Below, one piece after another: positions 46,060 through 56,862 of a DNA stretch of 64,000 nt. Source of the stretch: Microcyclospora pomicola (lineage: Eukaryota; Ascomycota; Dothideomycetes; Capnodiales); contig NHNY01000006.1 in the NCBI GenBank assembly GCA_002786065.1, positions 372,001 to 436,000 of the forward strand. Direction: 5' to 3'. Under the pieces are notes generated by a model. It searched no databases. It had not been told where the DNA came from and saw nothing but the letters and a program-made list of their open reading frames with translations. Made by a program: the position numbers and the translations under genes. Every line of letters starts with the position of its first letter. The stretch's first letter is position 1.

Positions 46060-47184
46060 TCACTTCGCAGCCTTGCCCTTGGCTTCATTACCAGGCATGG
46101 TCCGAAGAACCACATGGATGCTGTTGGCGTCGACCTGTCCGCCGGCCGGATCCCCTTCCTCAAGACCAGCACTGAGCCCAATTGCTAGCATTTCTCCGCC
46201 GTCAGAGAAGTCCATCGCCAGCACACTAGAGTCCAGCCTTGCGTATTGCTTGACTCTTCTCTTGGTCTCAGCGTCCCACAGTGCAACTCCGCCATCGCCG
46301 CCGCCAGTCGCAAAGGTACCGTGTACAGGGTGAAAGGCCAGAGCATTGACTGGATACACGACATCCACATCGTGCTCTTCACCTTCTTCATCCTGAGTCT
46401 TCGACACCTGACGATGGCACTTGAAAGCGTAATTCTTTTTCTGCTGCGCCGGGTCGAAGAACTCGACGCCTACTCGACCTTCTATGCTTGAGGCTGCAAA
46501 GCCTTCTCCATTTGGCAAACATGCAATGGCGCGAGTCATGAACTTCAAACTGCTTTCCCTCTGTTGCCAGGGCTCAATGTCAAGGATCTCGCGTGCTGAC
46601 GGATCGGAGTTCTCGGCTGGCTGAGCTTCCACGCCCTTTTCCTCTACCAGTGCCTTCAGATTCGCAAGCTCGTACACATTGACTTTTCTCTCCGCCATTG
46701 CTACAACCGCTTTCTGCGCGCTGAGCGACAAGGCAAATGCTTTCCCTGGTAGCCTAACCGCAACATATCTCATGGTATCCATATCGTGAACGTGCATCGT
46801 CGCGTCCCAACTTGTGCTGATCACAATGTTCTGCTCCCTGCTATAGGCCACCTTATTGCTCGCCGCTCCATGTACACTTAGCAGCACTTTTTCCGGCTCT
46901 TGTTCGGGAGTTTCAGGGTTTGCCAGCAAGCCCACAGCTTGGGCCAGTCCAGCCACTACGATTCCATGAGGGGTGAAGCAAAAGTCCAGGATTGGGTAGC
47001 CGACCTCAGTGGTCGCGATAGGCGAGTATGGTGCGCCGTCCGAGGTTTCAGATGTGTTGCGGCCATAGAAATGGAGGTTGCCGTCCCAGGACGAGACTCC
47101 CAATATCTGCGCGGTGTCTGGGGAGAAACGGACGGCAGAAATGATATCGCTGGGAGGCCTGTCAAGTCTATATTGTACACTCAT
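46060..47184 (-). CDS. BUB3: Spindle checkpoint WD40 protein BUB3
   Basis: Intronless, 374 residues, ATG at 47184 (MSVQYRLDRPPSDIISAV). Bub3 is a seven-bladed beta propeller that recruits Bub1 and BubR1/Mad3 to phosphorylated kinetochores. The repeats include ILGVSSWDGNLHFY, NIVISTSWDATMHVHD and FATGGGDGGVALWD. The Bub3 signatures ASSIEGRVGVEFFD and YPVNALAFHPVHGTFATGG separate it from Rae1/Gle2, which has different text here. An insert with QDEEGEEHDVD lies between blades five and six. The last segment EEGDPAGGQV and a Lys-rich end are typical of fungal Bub3. Divergent from GPN2 with about 1.15 kb between. Confidence 0.93.
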   Translation of the reverse strand: MSVQYRLDRPPSDIISAVRFSPDTAQILGVSSWDGNLHFYGRNTSETSDGAPYSPIATTEVGYPILDFCFTPHGIVVAGLAQAVGLLANPETPEQEPEKVLLSVHGAASNKVAYSREQNIVISTSWDATMHVHDMDTMRYVAVRLPGKAFALSLSAQKAVVAMAERKVNVYELANLKALVEEKGVEAQPAENSDPSAREILDIEPWQQRESSLKFMTRAIACLPNGEGFAASSIEGRVGVEFFDPAQQKKNYAFKCHRQVSKTQDEEGEEHDVDVVYPVNALAFHPVHGTFATGGGDGGVALWDAETKRRVKQYARLDSSVLAMDFSDGGEMLAIGLSAGLEEGDPAGGQVDANSIHVVLRTMPGNEAKGKAAK

Positions 47185-48338
47185 TCTTGCGCTTGGAGTT
47201 CATGTAACGCGCTTGGCTCTGATGCAGGTTCTGGTCCTTCGCACAAAAACAGGCCGCGCTCGATCCGTTGAGAGGTGAATAGAGAAGTCAACGAGCCTTG
47301 ATCCTATGTGCGATGTTTGTTGATTGTCCGACGTGCCCTCGAGATTTCTGGTTCATGTTGCTTGCCGGACTTTCTGTATCGGGAAATCCGCAGGTCGTCG
47401 GGAATTCCCGTGCATAGAACTACTCGATATAAAGTAGATGTGACATACAACCTGAAGTTTCATGCAATACTCTATGCACTGTACGACCTCTCTGGGATGA
47501 ATGATGACCCCGTCGAAAGTAGGTGGCAGACATTCAAAGATGTGGCCTTCGCCGACCAAGTGTAGCATGGTGAGCGTCTGGACGTGAGCAACGTTGGCAC
47601 CTGCAGATCCCAGCTTGCGATTGCACAGGATTGAACATGACCGTAGCATGATTGCGCAAGGCAGCCTGAAGATTGAGTAGTGTACAAACTATGAGTACAT
47701 GCAGTCAGTATAATAGCCGATAAGAGTCCAGCGTTGTAGGACCTGGCATAGAACAGTTCTACCGAATGTTGAAACGAACACTACCTACCGTAATCATGTA
47801 GGGGAATTGGTGGATACCTCAGTATGTCCACTTTTGGAGTTTCCAGGATCGATCAGACTGTCGATGTCCTTTTTTCGTCCCCAATCCACCGTGCTGAGGA
47901 ATCGTTGACAAACAGAGCTATTCATGTTCCCACCTTATCACGAGCCTGAGCTCTTGTTGGTCTTCTTGCCAAAGGTAAGCTAGGTATGCTCATATCGAGG
48001 ATCGGTGGAAAATGCCCGGTTTGACGGCAGAAGTAAGATGAATATGCTACTAATAGAACGATACAAGCGGTTAACAACCCCGAATATCGAATTGAGAGGT
48101 CATCACATCGTAGAAGTTCCGATCGCACTGGTCAATCTCAGTGTTGTTCTTCATAAGCGTGATGTGGACGTCTGATTCAATGATGTTGGCCTCAGGCCCA
48201 AACGCTTCATCAAGCTGCTCGCATCTTCACATGCATGATCAATCCGGCATGTGACAAACACATTACAAAGAAGTACGATGGTTTCTCTTTTTACATTCTA
48301 TAGAACCCGATATATCATGCTATGAAACTTGAGAAGAC
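47185..48338. other. Divergent intergenic region between BUB3 and GPN2
   Basis: About 1.15 kb carrying both promoters. No coding sequence or RNA gene is recognised; short frames on both strands are unconvincing. Confidence 0.45.
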
Positions 48339-49745
48339 ATGAAGACACTCCTCATACCGATCGGGCCTCCGGGCTCAGGCAAGAGTACACTATGCAACGG
48401 CCTCCAACAATTTACAAATGCCATCTCTCGGCCATGCAGTGTCGCCAACCTGGATCCGGCGAACGACAACATACCGTACAATCCTGAGTTTGATGTCCGG
48501 GATCTGATCAATGTGGAGGAAGTCATGGAACGAGAAGAATTAGGTCCAAATGGTGGCGTGCTTTGGGCTATGGAAGAAATCGATGCGAATTTCGATTGGA
48601 TTGAGGAGAGACTGGCGGACTGTGGTAAGATAATCATGGATCCCGCTTTCGATTGCTGAAGTGGTAGTTCTGTACTGATGACTCGATATGTCTTAGAGGA
48701 CATGGTCATACTTGATCCGCCGGGGCAACCAGAATTGACTACACATCACGAGGCTCTGCCTCGAATACTGCAACGAATCGAGAAACTCGGATATCGTGTA
48801 AGTCATCTTCAACCCGCAGCCAGTAATCTGGGCTGACAGGCTGTCTCTAGATTGTGGTGCTCCAACTACTCGATTCGGTCGTGTTGACCAGACCTTCGCT
48901 GTATCTCAGTAGTCTCCTTCTTTGTGTCCGAGGAATGCTACATTTGCCATACCCTTTGGGCAGGTGACAAGGTCCCCCAAAGAAGACAAGGAATATGCTG
49001 ACATTCAGCTCCAGTAAACGTGCTGACCAAAATCGATAACTTGAAATCTGTCGGTGGTGCCGACCTTCCCTTCAACCTGGACTTCTATACTGAAGTTCAG
49101 GATTTGAGTCACTTGCTTCCTGCATTAGAAACTGAACAGAATTCATCTGTGAGTCATTCGGTATCACAAAGCACCCAAAATGACGGGAGTACCAGCACCT
49201 CCAAGTTCTCGGCGCTGAACGAGGCCTTGATATCACTCACCGAAGACTTTGGCTTAGTCTCCTTCGAGACTCTAGCAGTAGAAGATAAAGCATCGATGGC
49301 TTCACTGCTTCACGCCGTAGACCGCGCATCAGGTTATGCGTTTGCCGGAGCACGAGCGACGGACGAAGAAGGCCGTACATTGAACGATGAAGCGAGTGTT
49401 TGGGCCCAAGCAATGTCTGAGCAGTGGCAAGGCAAGATGGATGTTCGTGATGTCCAAGAAAGGTGGATCGAACGGAAAGAAGAGCTTGACGAAGTCGAGC
49501 AAAAGGCATGGGAGGACGAGGCTCGACTCGCTGGGGCTCTACCAAAAGAAGGAGCAGCAGCAACTGCTCGACGAGCAGCACCTGAGCCAGTGGTGAGCGA
49601 CAAATCCGGACAGGATTCCGACATGTTAGATGGAGAAGCCGGGACAGGCGATGACGAGGAAGATGACCTACTGGCGGCACAAGCAGAGTGGGCCAAGAAG
49701 CAAAGTACTGATTGTCAGAGCACCAAAGTCAAACGGAAGCAGTGA
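48339..49745 (+). CDS. GPN2: GPN-loop GTPase 2
   Basis: Four exons: 48339-48624, 48697-48797, 48851-48959, 49015-49745, 408 residues. GPN2 is a small GTPase acting with GPN1 and GPN3 in cytoplasmic assembly and nuclear import of RNA polymerase II and III. The P-loop GPPGSGKST is at residues 9-17, the switch region at NLDPANDNIPY, the diagnostic GPN loop in ELGPNGGVLWAMEE, then DPPGQPEL (G3), and NVLTKIDN (G4, TKxD). The last intron begins with GC (48960 gcaggt) and ends CTCCAG; only this GC-AG junction gives PYPLVNVLTKIDN, while the nearby GT donor shifts into a stop. The other introns are ordinary GT-AG. The C-terminal half is acidic and Glu/Ala-rich. Confidence 0.92.
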
Positions 49746-50572
49746 ACATACCAGGGATATATGGTGGACAGACCGTTCTCGAAGCCTGAGTCAAGATGAG
49801 TCTTGAGCTGCACATGCAAACGGAGCACGGTCACCGCAATACTGTGTCCGTCTTCATGAGCAGCATGGAAAACTGTACGCCTTGTTGGTAGCATGCGAAC
49901 ATACGAGGAGAGCAACCCTAAATTGCCAATCTTGGCCCGGACGTCACTTACGAATGCCACGACATGTTCATCTTCCGGTAGCATACACCAGTCGGCCTTG
50001 GTTTTACACAGTCGGTGATGAATGATGCCCATCAACTTTACCCACTGCTCCATGCTGCCCGATCCCTCGAAGTGCGGGTGTTGGCAGTTCATCGTACTTC
50101 ATGATTCAAGGGGAGAAGTCGATGCTTCACAGACTTTACTATTCGTATCCATGAACATCAACCTTGAGATCCTGGTCGGTTGTCGCAAAAAGTGCCTAGA
50201 CCAAGAGTCCAAAACACCGCGATAATGTGTGTAACGGTGGGCAGCAGAGATGTTATTTGAAAACCCGGTGCTGTCCTCGAGTGACATTAAGATGTCAAGA
50301 ATGAGACAATGTGCACCACCAAAGCAGAAGCTGAGCTGAGAAACTTTTTCATGTACCACAAAATCAACACGCCCAGATTGAAAGGTGTGAATGCTAACTT
50401 CATCCTTTGTTCGTATTGTCCTCTTCGAACTATCAATGACACGTCTGAACCGCTCCCCTCTTTATAAGTACAGTAGCGATCCAAATCGTCACGCTAAATC
50501 TCTCTCCCGTCTTGTCACCGCGGCTTTTTGTACATCGACGCCGTATGCTCGAAGCTTCACGCGCCTCATAAT
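49746..50572. other. Convergent intergenic region
   Basis: About 830 bases between GPN2 and TOM20 stops. A 125-codon minus-strand frame (49715-50092) crosses into GPN2's last codons and resembles no family, so it was not called. Confidence 0.4.
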
Positions 50573-51153
50573 TTATTCGACCGTCGCGGATCCGGCATCT
50601 GAGCTCGAGCTGGTGACAGATATGCTGGGGTCGACGGCAATCATCTCGGCGAGGATGTCAAGGATAGGCTGTTGAATGTCAGTGGTCGAACGTGAAGCGA
50701 GCTTGGATGGAGCAGCCTTACCTTGGGGACCGTCTTGTCGTAAATGCTGATCAACTCCCTCGGTGATGGATACACCTTGAGCGCCTTGTAGAAGCACAAC
50801 GCCGCGTCTACCGGATCACTTCCATCTTGACACATGCTCTCACCCCTCGCGACCTCCTGCATGAAGTAGCCCTCGGTCTCTTCGGCGTCCTTGGGGAAGC
50901 CCTCCTCGTTTGCCTCAGCGACGGCCGCGCGGATCCTCTGCTTCTGCGATTGCTCGGCAGACTTGGCTTGTTCTTGTTGGATCTTGGAGACTTTCTTGTG
51001 CTGCTTCTTGAGGTATCGTCGGAACTCGGGGTCGTTGCGGCGGCGATGGTCCCAGTATACAGCGTATGCCAATGCTCCAGCGGTGAAAAGAGTGCCGGTT
51101 GCAATGGCGATGGTGGAGTATGAGATGGACTGAGAAGGGGCCGTCGAAGCCAT
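50573..51153 (-). CDS. TOM20: Mitochondrial import receptor subunit TOM20
   Basis: Two exons: 51153-50722 and 50668-50573, 175 residues; the 53-base intron joins DKTVPK to PILDILAEMIAVDPS. Tom20 sits in the outer mitochondrial membrane and binds presequences. Residues about 11-33 form the N-terminal membrane anchor (IAIATGTLFTAGALAYAVYW), followed by basic DHRRRNDPEFRRYLKKQHKK. A charged helix with many Lys, Gln and Glu comes next, then the TPR-like receptor domain (EGYFMQEVARGESM and DAALCFYKALKVYPSP). The length and layout match fungal TOM20. The tail is short and Ser-rich. Divergent from EXO84. Confidence 0.94.
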
Positions 51154-51418
51154 GTTGGGCAGCGGTCTTGGAGGTCGAATGGGGGAATGTAGTCTTTCTG
51201 CAAAGTTGCGATCCAGATGACGCTTCTACTCCTCGATGACAATTAGTGACGGGATGTTGTTGTCGAAATTGATAATGGCCTGAAACTTGTTGTAATGAAT
51301 CCAAAGTTCTACTTTCCATGGTCGAGCTTGGACCACCTGCTTCTACCGTCATATCGAATACATGTATAGACCAGCGGTGTCCTTCTGCAGCGCGTCTCAC
51401 ACGGCACGCAGCCTCGAA
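51154..51418. promoter_or_regulatory. Shared promoter of TOM20 and EXO84
   Basis: 265 bases between the two preferred start codons, 208 if EXO84 starts at 51362. No TATA or CCAAT box was seen. Confidence 0.4.
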
Positions 51419-53542
51419 ATGGTGGAAGAAAAACACAGCAAGGGTATCTCCCTTCGTCGTAAGAAGACGACCAGGCCTACTATCTCTGCTCCTCGTCAGA
51501 TATCGGCGCCACGGGCTCCCAGCACCGATTCAAGATGGGATGCTCAAACCACCGCCTCAGCTGTGTCCAACAGCTCAAGAGAGCCACGTCCAGGTCTCGC
51601 GCGGGTCGATACCAATACCAGCGATCTGGTAAAAAGACGATACAGTACGCGCTTCGCCGGCGGAGTCCCTCTCCAAGATGGCCTCGCTCCGCCAATGCCC
51701 AGTGTACCTGTCCTGCCTACACAATATGGGCGGCCTTCCATGGCGCAAGACAGAAGTCAATCGCGTGATGGACGGGGACCGGAGTCTTCCCAGAGACTGG
51801 TCGTGGACGCGCGAGCTCTTAGTGACCCAAACCTGCAGGCCGAGCAATACGTACGAAGCATATTGGGTGATGCTTCAGATGGAGATATTCGTGGCTATCA
51901 ACATGAATTACAAAGTCTCAAACTCCATACAAGCACAGACTTGCAACACAATGTCTATCAGAATCGGACTCAGTTCATCAAGATCTCGAAAGAAGCGGAT
52001 AAGCTGAAATCCGAGATGCGGACCCTCCGCACGTTGATGAGCGAGCTGACAGGCGCACTTGGGCATGCCACGAGCGCCGCAAGTGCAGAGGTCGGAAACG
52101 GCAACATTTCGAGTGTGGCGGATAGGAAGCGCGCGAATAGGAGCAGCGTTGCGAACCTCGAGGCGATGTGGAGCACTCACCTCCAGACACTTTGGAAACG
52201 GGTGGAAGGAAGCCAGAAATACTTGCCTGCTTTGTCTGGAAGACATATCGTCATGGAAAGCCAGCGATGGGTCGAGCTCAATGCAGCTACATGGAAACCT
52301 AAGCGGCGTGTGGCTCTTGTTTTGCTCAACGATCACCTCTTGGTTGCTACCGAGAAGAAACGCGCAGATGTGTTGACAACAGGACAAAATGCAATGACGC
52401 CTAGCAAGAACAATAGCTCGAGCACACAAAACTCGGCAGCCCAATCCCAGACTACCCTCGTAGCAGATCGATGCTGGGCGTTACAGGACGTTAGTCTTGC
52501 CGATATCAGCTCACAAGCCTCTACGAGTCCAACGCCTGGGAGCAAAGTCATCTCGAATGCTGTCAACATTCGATCTGGAGCCGAGTCCTTCACCTATGCC
52601 ACTTCAGACAACGCTGCGAAGGCTAGCCTGATTGTCGCCTTCCGCAAGGCGCAAGAGGACTTGCGGAAACAGATAGCAGCAGAACATGGAGAGCGTGAGC
52701 GCGCGCTTGATGAGCTTGCAATGTTCCAAGGAAAGGACTCCCGTTCGCTCAAGCAAGCAGCTTCATCCGAGCTTCTCGAGGGCGGGGGACTCGGCCGAAG
52801 CAATAGTGTGCTTATTGAGGTGGACGGCCGTCAGCAAAGTCTACGCTGGGTTGAGTCTCAGATTGACGGTTTGGATATCGATATTGCTCTTCAGCGATTT
52901 GAAGAGGCTGTTGCACGTGTGGAGAAATTAAGGAAGATAGCGCATAGCATCAAGGGAAACGCGACTGCTCAAGATGTCATTCTTGCTAGAGTGAATGAGC
53001 GTGCTGCGAAAGTAGCATCGAACATTGCCCGCCAGCTCGTCCAGACTTCTTCCGGGACTGACCGCACGAAAGAGAATGTTTCGTGGTTGCTTCGACTTGG
53101 ATATGAAGACATGGCTCGCACGCAGTACTTGCAGGCTCGCACAGCGACTATCCAACTCCGGACTCGTCAACTACCATTCACTGGTGCCTTGCCCCCTTAC
53201 CTGCATTCTCTGTCATACACAACTTTCACGCTGATCCTACACACTTTCCTAGCGTTTTCAGGATCGTTTCCGGCCGCAGCAGGATCGGCAGTGGTGAAGT
53301 GGGCGAAAGAGAGACTTGATGAGTTCAATGATATCTTGGCTCGGCATCTGAGCAGCGTAGAAACGCATGGCACAATATGGCAGAAGTGTCTACAAACAGC
53401 AAGAGAACAAGCAAGCGTGCTGAGCGAGGTTGGCGTCGACTTCACTGCGTTGGTCGGGAAAGATCTCGGCAAGACGGTGGAAAAAGCAAAGCCTACTTCG
53501 ACCAGGCAAGAGGTTATTGGCCTAGGCCTCACGACGTCGTGA
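51419..53542 (+). CDS. EXO84: Exocyst complex component EXO84
   Basis: Intronless, 707 residues from the ATG at 51419 (MVEEKHSKGISLRRKKTTRP). The in-frame ATG at 51362 would add 19 residues that do not look conserved. Exo84 is one of eight exocyst subunits that tether secretory vesicles at the plasma membrane, and in yeast it also has links to splicing. The N-terminal 130 residues are basic and Ser/Pro-rich; a coiled-coil region follows around YQHELQSLKLHTSTDLQHNV and FIKISKEADKLKSEMRTL. The PH domain begins near residue 280 (GRHIVMESQRWVELN, VALVLLNDHLLVATEKK). The C-terminal helical-rod domain runs from about 455 on (ESQIDGLDIDIALQRFEEAV). Divergent from TOM20. Confidence 0.9.
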   Translation: MVEEKHSKGISLRRKKTTRPTISAPRQISAPRAPSTDSRWDAQTTASAVSNSSREPRPGLARVDTNTSDLVKRRYSTRFAGGVPLQDGLAPPMPSVPVLPTQYGRPSMAQDRSQSRDGRGPESSQRLVVDARALSDPNLQAEQYVRSILGDASDGDIRGYQHELQSLKLHTSTDLQHNVYQNRTQFIKISKEADKLKSEMRTLRTLMSELTGALGHATSAASAEVGNGNISSVADRKRANRSSVANLEAMWSTHLQTLWKRVEGSQKYLPALSGRHIVMESQRWVELNAATWKPKRRVALVLLNDHLLVATEKKRADVLTTGQNAMTPSKNNSSSTQNSAAQSQTTLVADRCWALQDVSLADISSQASTSPTPGSKVISNAVNIRSGAESFTYATSDNAAKASLIVAFRKAQEDLRKQIAAEHGERERALDELAMFQGKDSRSLKQAASSELLEGGGLGRSNSVLIEVDGRQQSLRWVESQIDGLDIDIALQRFEEAVARVEKLRKIAHSIKGNATAQDVILARVNERAAKVASNIARQLVQTSSGTDRTKENVSWLLRLGYEDMARTQYLQARTATIQLRTRQLPFTGALPPYLHSLSYTTFTLILHTFLAFSGSFPAAAGSAVVKWAKERLDEFNDILARHLSSVETHGTIWQKCLQTAREQASVLSEVGVDFTALVGKDLGKTVEKAKPTSTRQEVIGLGLTTS

Positions 53543-54349
53543 TAGGTTATTCGATCACCTCAGCAACAGGATCACTTACCGAATGCTGCAACTTCCCGAT
53601 CACTAGGGACCTAAGCTTCGTGCAACCCTCGAAGCGCTATCCTGCAGCAGCTTGTGGGCACGAAAAACGCCATGGCGTTCTTCAAACGTCTATTTCTGAC
53701 TGTGCACGTTTTCACGTTCAGTCCAAACTGAACTGGCTCTCGCATGCGCTCGATTGTCTGTTCCTAGTGACCGCTGAAGCAGCAATGGTTCCGCTGAGGA
53801 CCTTCCATGACCATAGCGCCTGACTCCGGGAGTGAGTAAAGGTCTTCCGCTGGAGAGCAGCCCTGACCTTTAACTTCTATACGCGTTTGCCACGGGATAG
53901 TCGAAATGCTTTGCTTGACCGACTTCCCCGTCATGACGACGTCAACAGGTCGAGAACGCATCGAGTATTGCTCAGTCCAAGGCGAATTTGAGCATCATAC
54001 AAGACGTACACGATAACACTCTGAGCGCACAGAAGCAATGGATTGGTCGAACCCGGAATCTTGCGCCCCTACTCGTCCGAGATTGCAGGAAAGTCGCGTA
54101 GGGAACTGTTGCGACAACGACGCTTCGCATAAATCATGCTTACACGACATGTAAATCTGAGAATCATACACCCGATTATTCTTTGCCAGCTTTCTTGTCC
54201 TGCTTCCGCACGCCATCGCTGGCTTTGATCTTGTTGGAGGATAGCGAGTAGCACCTTGATCACTGTAATGATGAGAACAGAGAGCAGATTACTTTTATAC
54301 ATATGTGCCTGGGAGTATATCTAAGACCCGCCGGCAATTCATTAAATAT
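53543..54349. other. Convergent intergenic region
   Basis: About 805 bases between the stops of EXO84 and the SNG1-like gene. No supported gene or repeat. Confidence 0.45.
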
Positions 54350-55940
54350 CTACTTGTAATATTCGTTCACGTGGTGCTTGCTCTTCCACCGCATGAAGTA
54401 ACATGCGAACGGGAAAATGGCGGTATTGACTGCGCCCCACGCGATGAGAATGCCAAAGTCCAGTCCGATGCGTGAGTGCAGGTCGAACAGAATGGACCGA
54501 CTGCCTTCGACGACGGAATGCAACGGCCAGGCATAGCCCCAGTAGTAGAACCGCGGCTCCAGATCGATGTCGTAGAAGCTCGTCGAGACGTTGGTGATGA
54601 CCCAGAAGATCAACCAGAGGCCGGTCCACGGCTGGCCGACGATCATGGCGACGTTCTCGCACGCGAGGCCGAGCGCGATCATGCCGAAGAAGTTCAGCAT
54701 CCAGTAGACGGGGAAGCTGCCGTGGCCGTATGCGTCCGGGTTGGCGTAGCCATTAATGCTGGAGGTGACTTGGGTCTCCGAAGTGATGGGGTTGCCGCCC
54801 GCGAAGTTGATCTGAAAGGCCAGCGAGATGAGCGAGTAGGCGAGCGACAGCATGAAGTAGGCCGAGATGGTGGCGCACCATCGCCAGATGACGAGCTGGT
54901 AGAACTTGAGCGGCGGGTGGCCTTCGGGTTTGAGGTACTGTAGAAGTGTTAGTTGGGGTTCTTGAGACTGTTCGAGGAGAGGAATTACGGACCTTGAAGT
55001 GGATTGGTAGATAGAATGCGAACGAGAAGAAGCTGAGGATGATCAGATAGATCAATCCGATCGTAACAGCCGGGGTTGCTTGGGTCGGGGTGAAGGGTCG
55101 GAGGTTGAAGATGCTGAAGCCGATCGCAGGAGAAATGGCCTGAGGTACTGCCGCGAGGTTTTGCAACAACGTAGTGTCTGTCGCCGCATTCTGTAGGGCC
55201 ATTTGAGCCCATTGCTCGCCGACCATGCTTGTCGCTTCGGTCATGAAGGAGTTCATCATAGGTAAAATGTAGTTCGCGTAGTTTGATTCGTCACGGGCCT
55301 GCACGTAGACCATTTGACAAGCACCCATGGGATCATACGAAGCATTTCCGTTTTGAATCGCAGAGTAGAGCATGCTGGTAGCATTGGCATTGACGATGAT
55401 CGCGCCCCAAGCGTCGAAGTCGTAGACCGCCTGTCGCACCCGGATGGGATCATAGTCAAACTCAGCCACGGTGCGAACCTCCCAACCTAGTGTCGGCGAC
55501 GAGCCTGCGACCATTTGTTCGGCGAGTTGAGTGATCAGTGGACCGACGACTGCGTCCACGCCACTGGTGTTGTACGGGGCAGCCTGCGAGTCCAGATCGA
55601 CGACGTAGATGACCAAGCTGCCCAGGTTCCGTTCCACATGGAAAAGACAAGCCCAGTAAAGAGACAAAACGGACAGGATGAACACCATCAGGAATCCAGT
55701 GGTGATTGTCCATTTGGTCATGGCTTCGCGGCGGACATGCTTCAGACTGGGATCCCAGAACCCCACCGGTGCTGGAGGACTTCCTTGTGACTCTTCGTCG
55801 CCATCCTCGCCGTCCTTTGCGCCGTTCTGCTCGTTTTCGCCATCTTTCTCCTGGTCGGACTGGTTTTTGGCCCCTTCGCTAGAGCTCTGATCGTTGGCCT
55901 CGTTCCGATTGGCCCGACGAGCCCGCAAACCTTTGAACAT
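54350..55940 (-). CDS. SNG1-like (DUF3533) multi-pass membrane protein
   Basis: Two exons: 55940-54993 and 54937-54350, 511 residues from the ATG at 55940. The frame stays open upstream to 55979 without an ATG, and an acceptor-like ctcttag lies about 50 bases above the chosen ATG, so an extra upstream exon is possible. The 55-base intron joins YLPIHFK to YLKPEGHPP. One membrane segment follows an acidic N-terminus (TITTGFLMVFILSVLSLYWA), then a large outside loop of about 200 residues with potential N-glycosylation sites, then five more segments in the C-terminal half. This is the layout of yeast SNG1 (nitrosoguanidine resistance) and its fungal relatives. Yeast Sng1 affects drug resistance and membrane asymmetry; the role here is unproven. 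Confidence 0.85.
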
Positions 55941-56862
55941 CCTAAGCGACGGCCACGAGAATGTGCCAGGGAATGGCAATGCTGTTTGACCTAAGAGGAA
56001 AGAAATGCCTGGAGAGCCGGCAAATTACAGACATGCATACTTAGTGCACAACAGACAATTTCCTGGAGTGACGACACCACTTGTAACGCCCGGCTCGTCG
56101 AGGAAGCGGAACTCCGCTTCTGGGATGGGTAGTCGGTAGCGCTCAGAGCCTATGCACAGTCCTCATAGCGAGGCTGATCGATCTGCCGGGCGTGCCGAAA
56201 CAGTGTGGAGTCTAAGCCCACCTCACTGTTCCTCATAGGGAGCTCATCCACCTGGCTACAGTACCTTTGCTAGACACTTTCACACAGGTACGAAAGTGCA
56301 GATTGCTTCTGATGATTACAAGATCAACGCAGTGGAAACCAGTACTTACCTAGATCCAGGCATAACTCACGAGAAAGAAAAGTGTCGTGCTACAGCATTG
56401 TGGGCTGAATCCAACTCGCTGCTATCGGAGCGCCATGCATATTCATCTAATACACTCTCCAGCTTTCCTGGCGAAACACCATGCCACGATGTGGGCGATC
56501 GCTTCATGTTGTTCACCATGTAGTGCCTATCACGATGCTCATTGGTTTGAGGTAAGGATTTCCGTAGCATGATCTTCCGAGAGGCTGCTGCTGTGGTCAC
56601 GATGACTGCGCATTATGTTAGCATCAAAGCGCATGCTTGCGAGCTCGAGCTCGAGGCCCCAATCAATCTTTATGTAGGTCGTACTAGTATGCGGTTCGAC
56701 AAAGAATGTAGTCCGTAATTTGTCGCATGGTCATCAGCCGGGCAGAGTGGTCGTCGTTGTTGTGTAGCAAGGTCTGGCATAAATAGAGGTTGAGTCCGTC
56801 CCATTACACTCCAAATAGCAACTTCCATAGAACATCGACAAGCACAACTCTATCCCGCCGAT
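55941..56862. other. Divergent intergenic region
   Basis: About 920 bases between the SNG1-like gene and the secreted-protein gene. It holds the palindrome at 56103-56120 and a TATA-like cataaatag at 56778-56786, about 80 bases before the presumed start at 56863. Confidence 0.45.
56103..56120. promoter_or_regulatory. Palindrome with CGG-N4-CCG, candidate zinc-cluster site
   Basis: gaagcgga and tccgcttc are perfect inverted copies around two bases. The triplets CGG (56107-56109) and CCG (56114-56116) stand four bases apart, the arrangement that Zn2Cys6 factors bind. It lies about 165 bases upstream of the SNG1-like start. Role is inference. Confidence 0.4.

Noticed and set aside
49715-50092. 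125-codon minus-strand frame crossing the end of GPN2
   Set aside because: It overlaps GPN2 coding sequence, has no recognisable domain and no supporting splice pattern.
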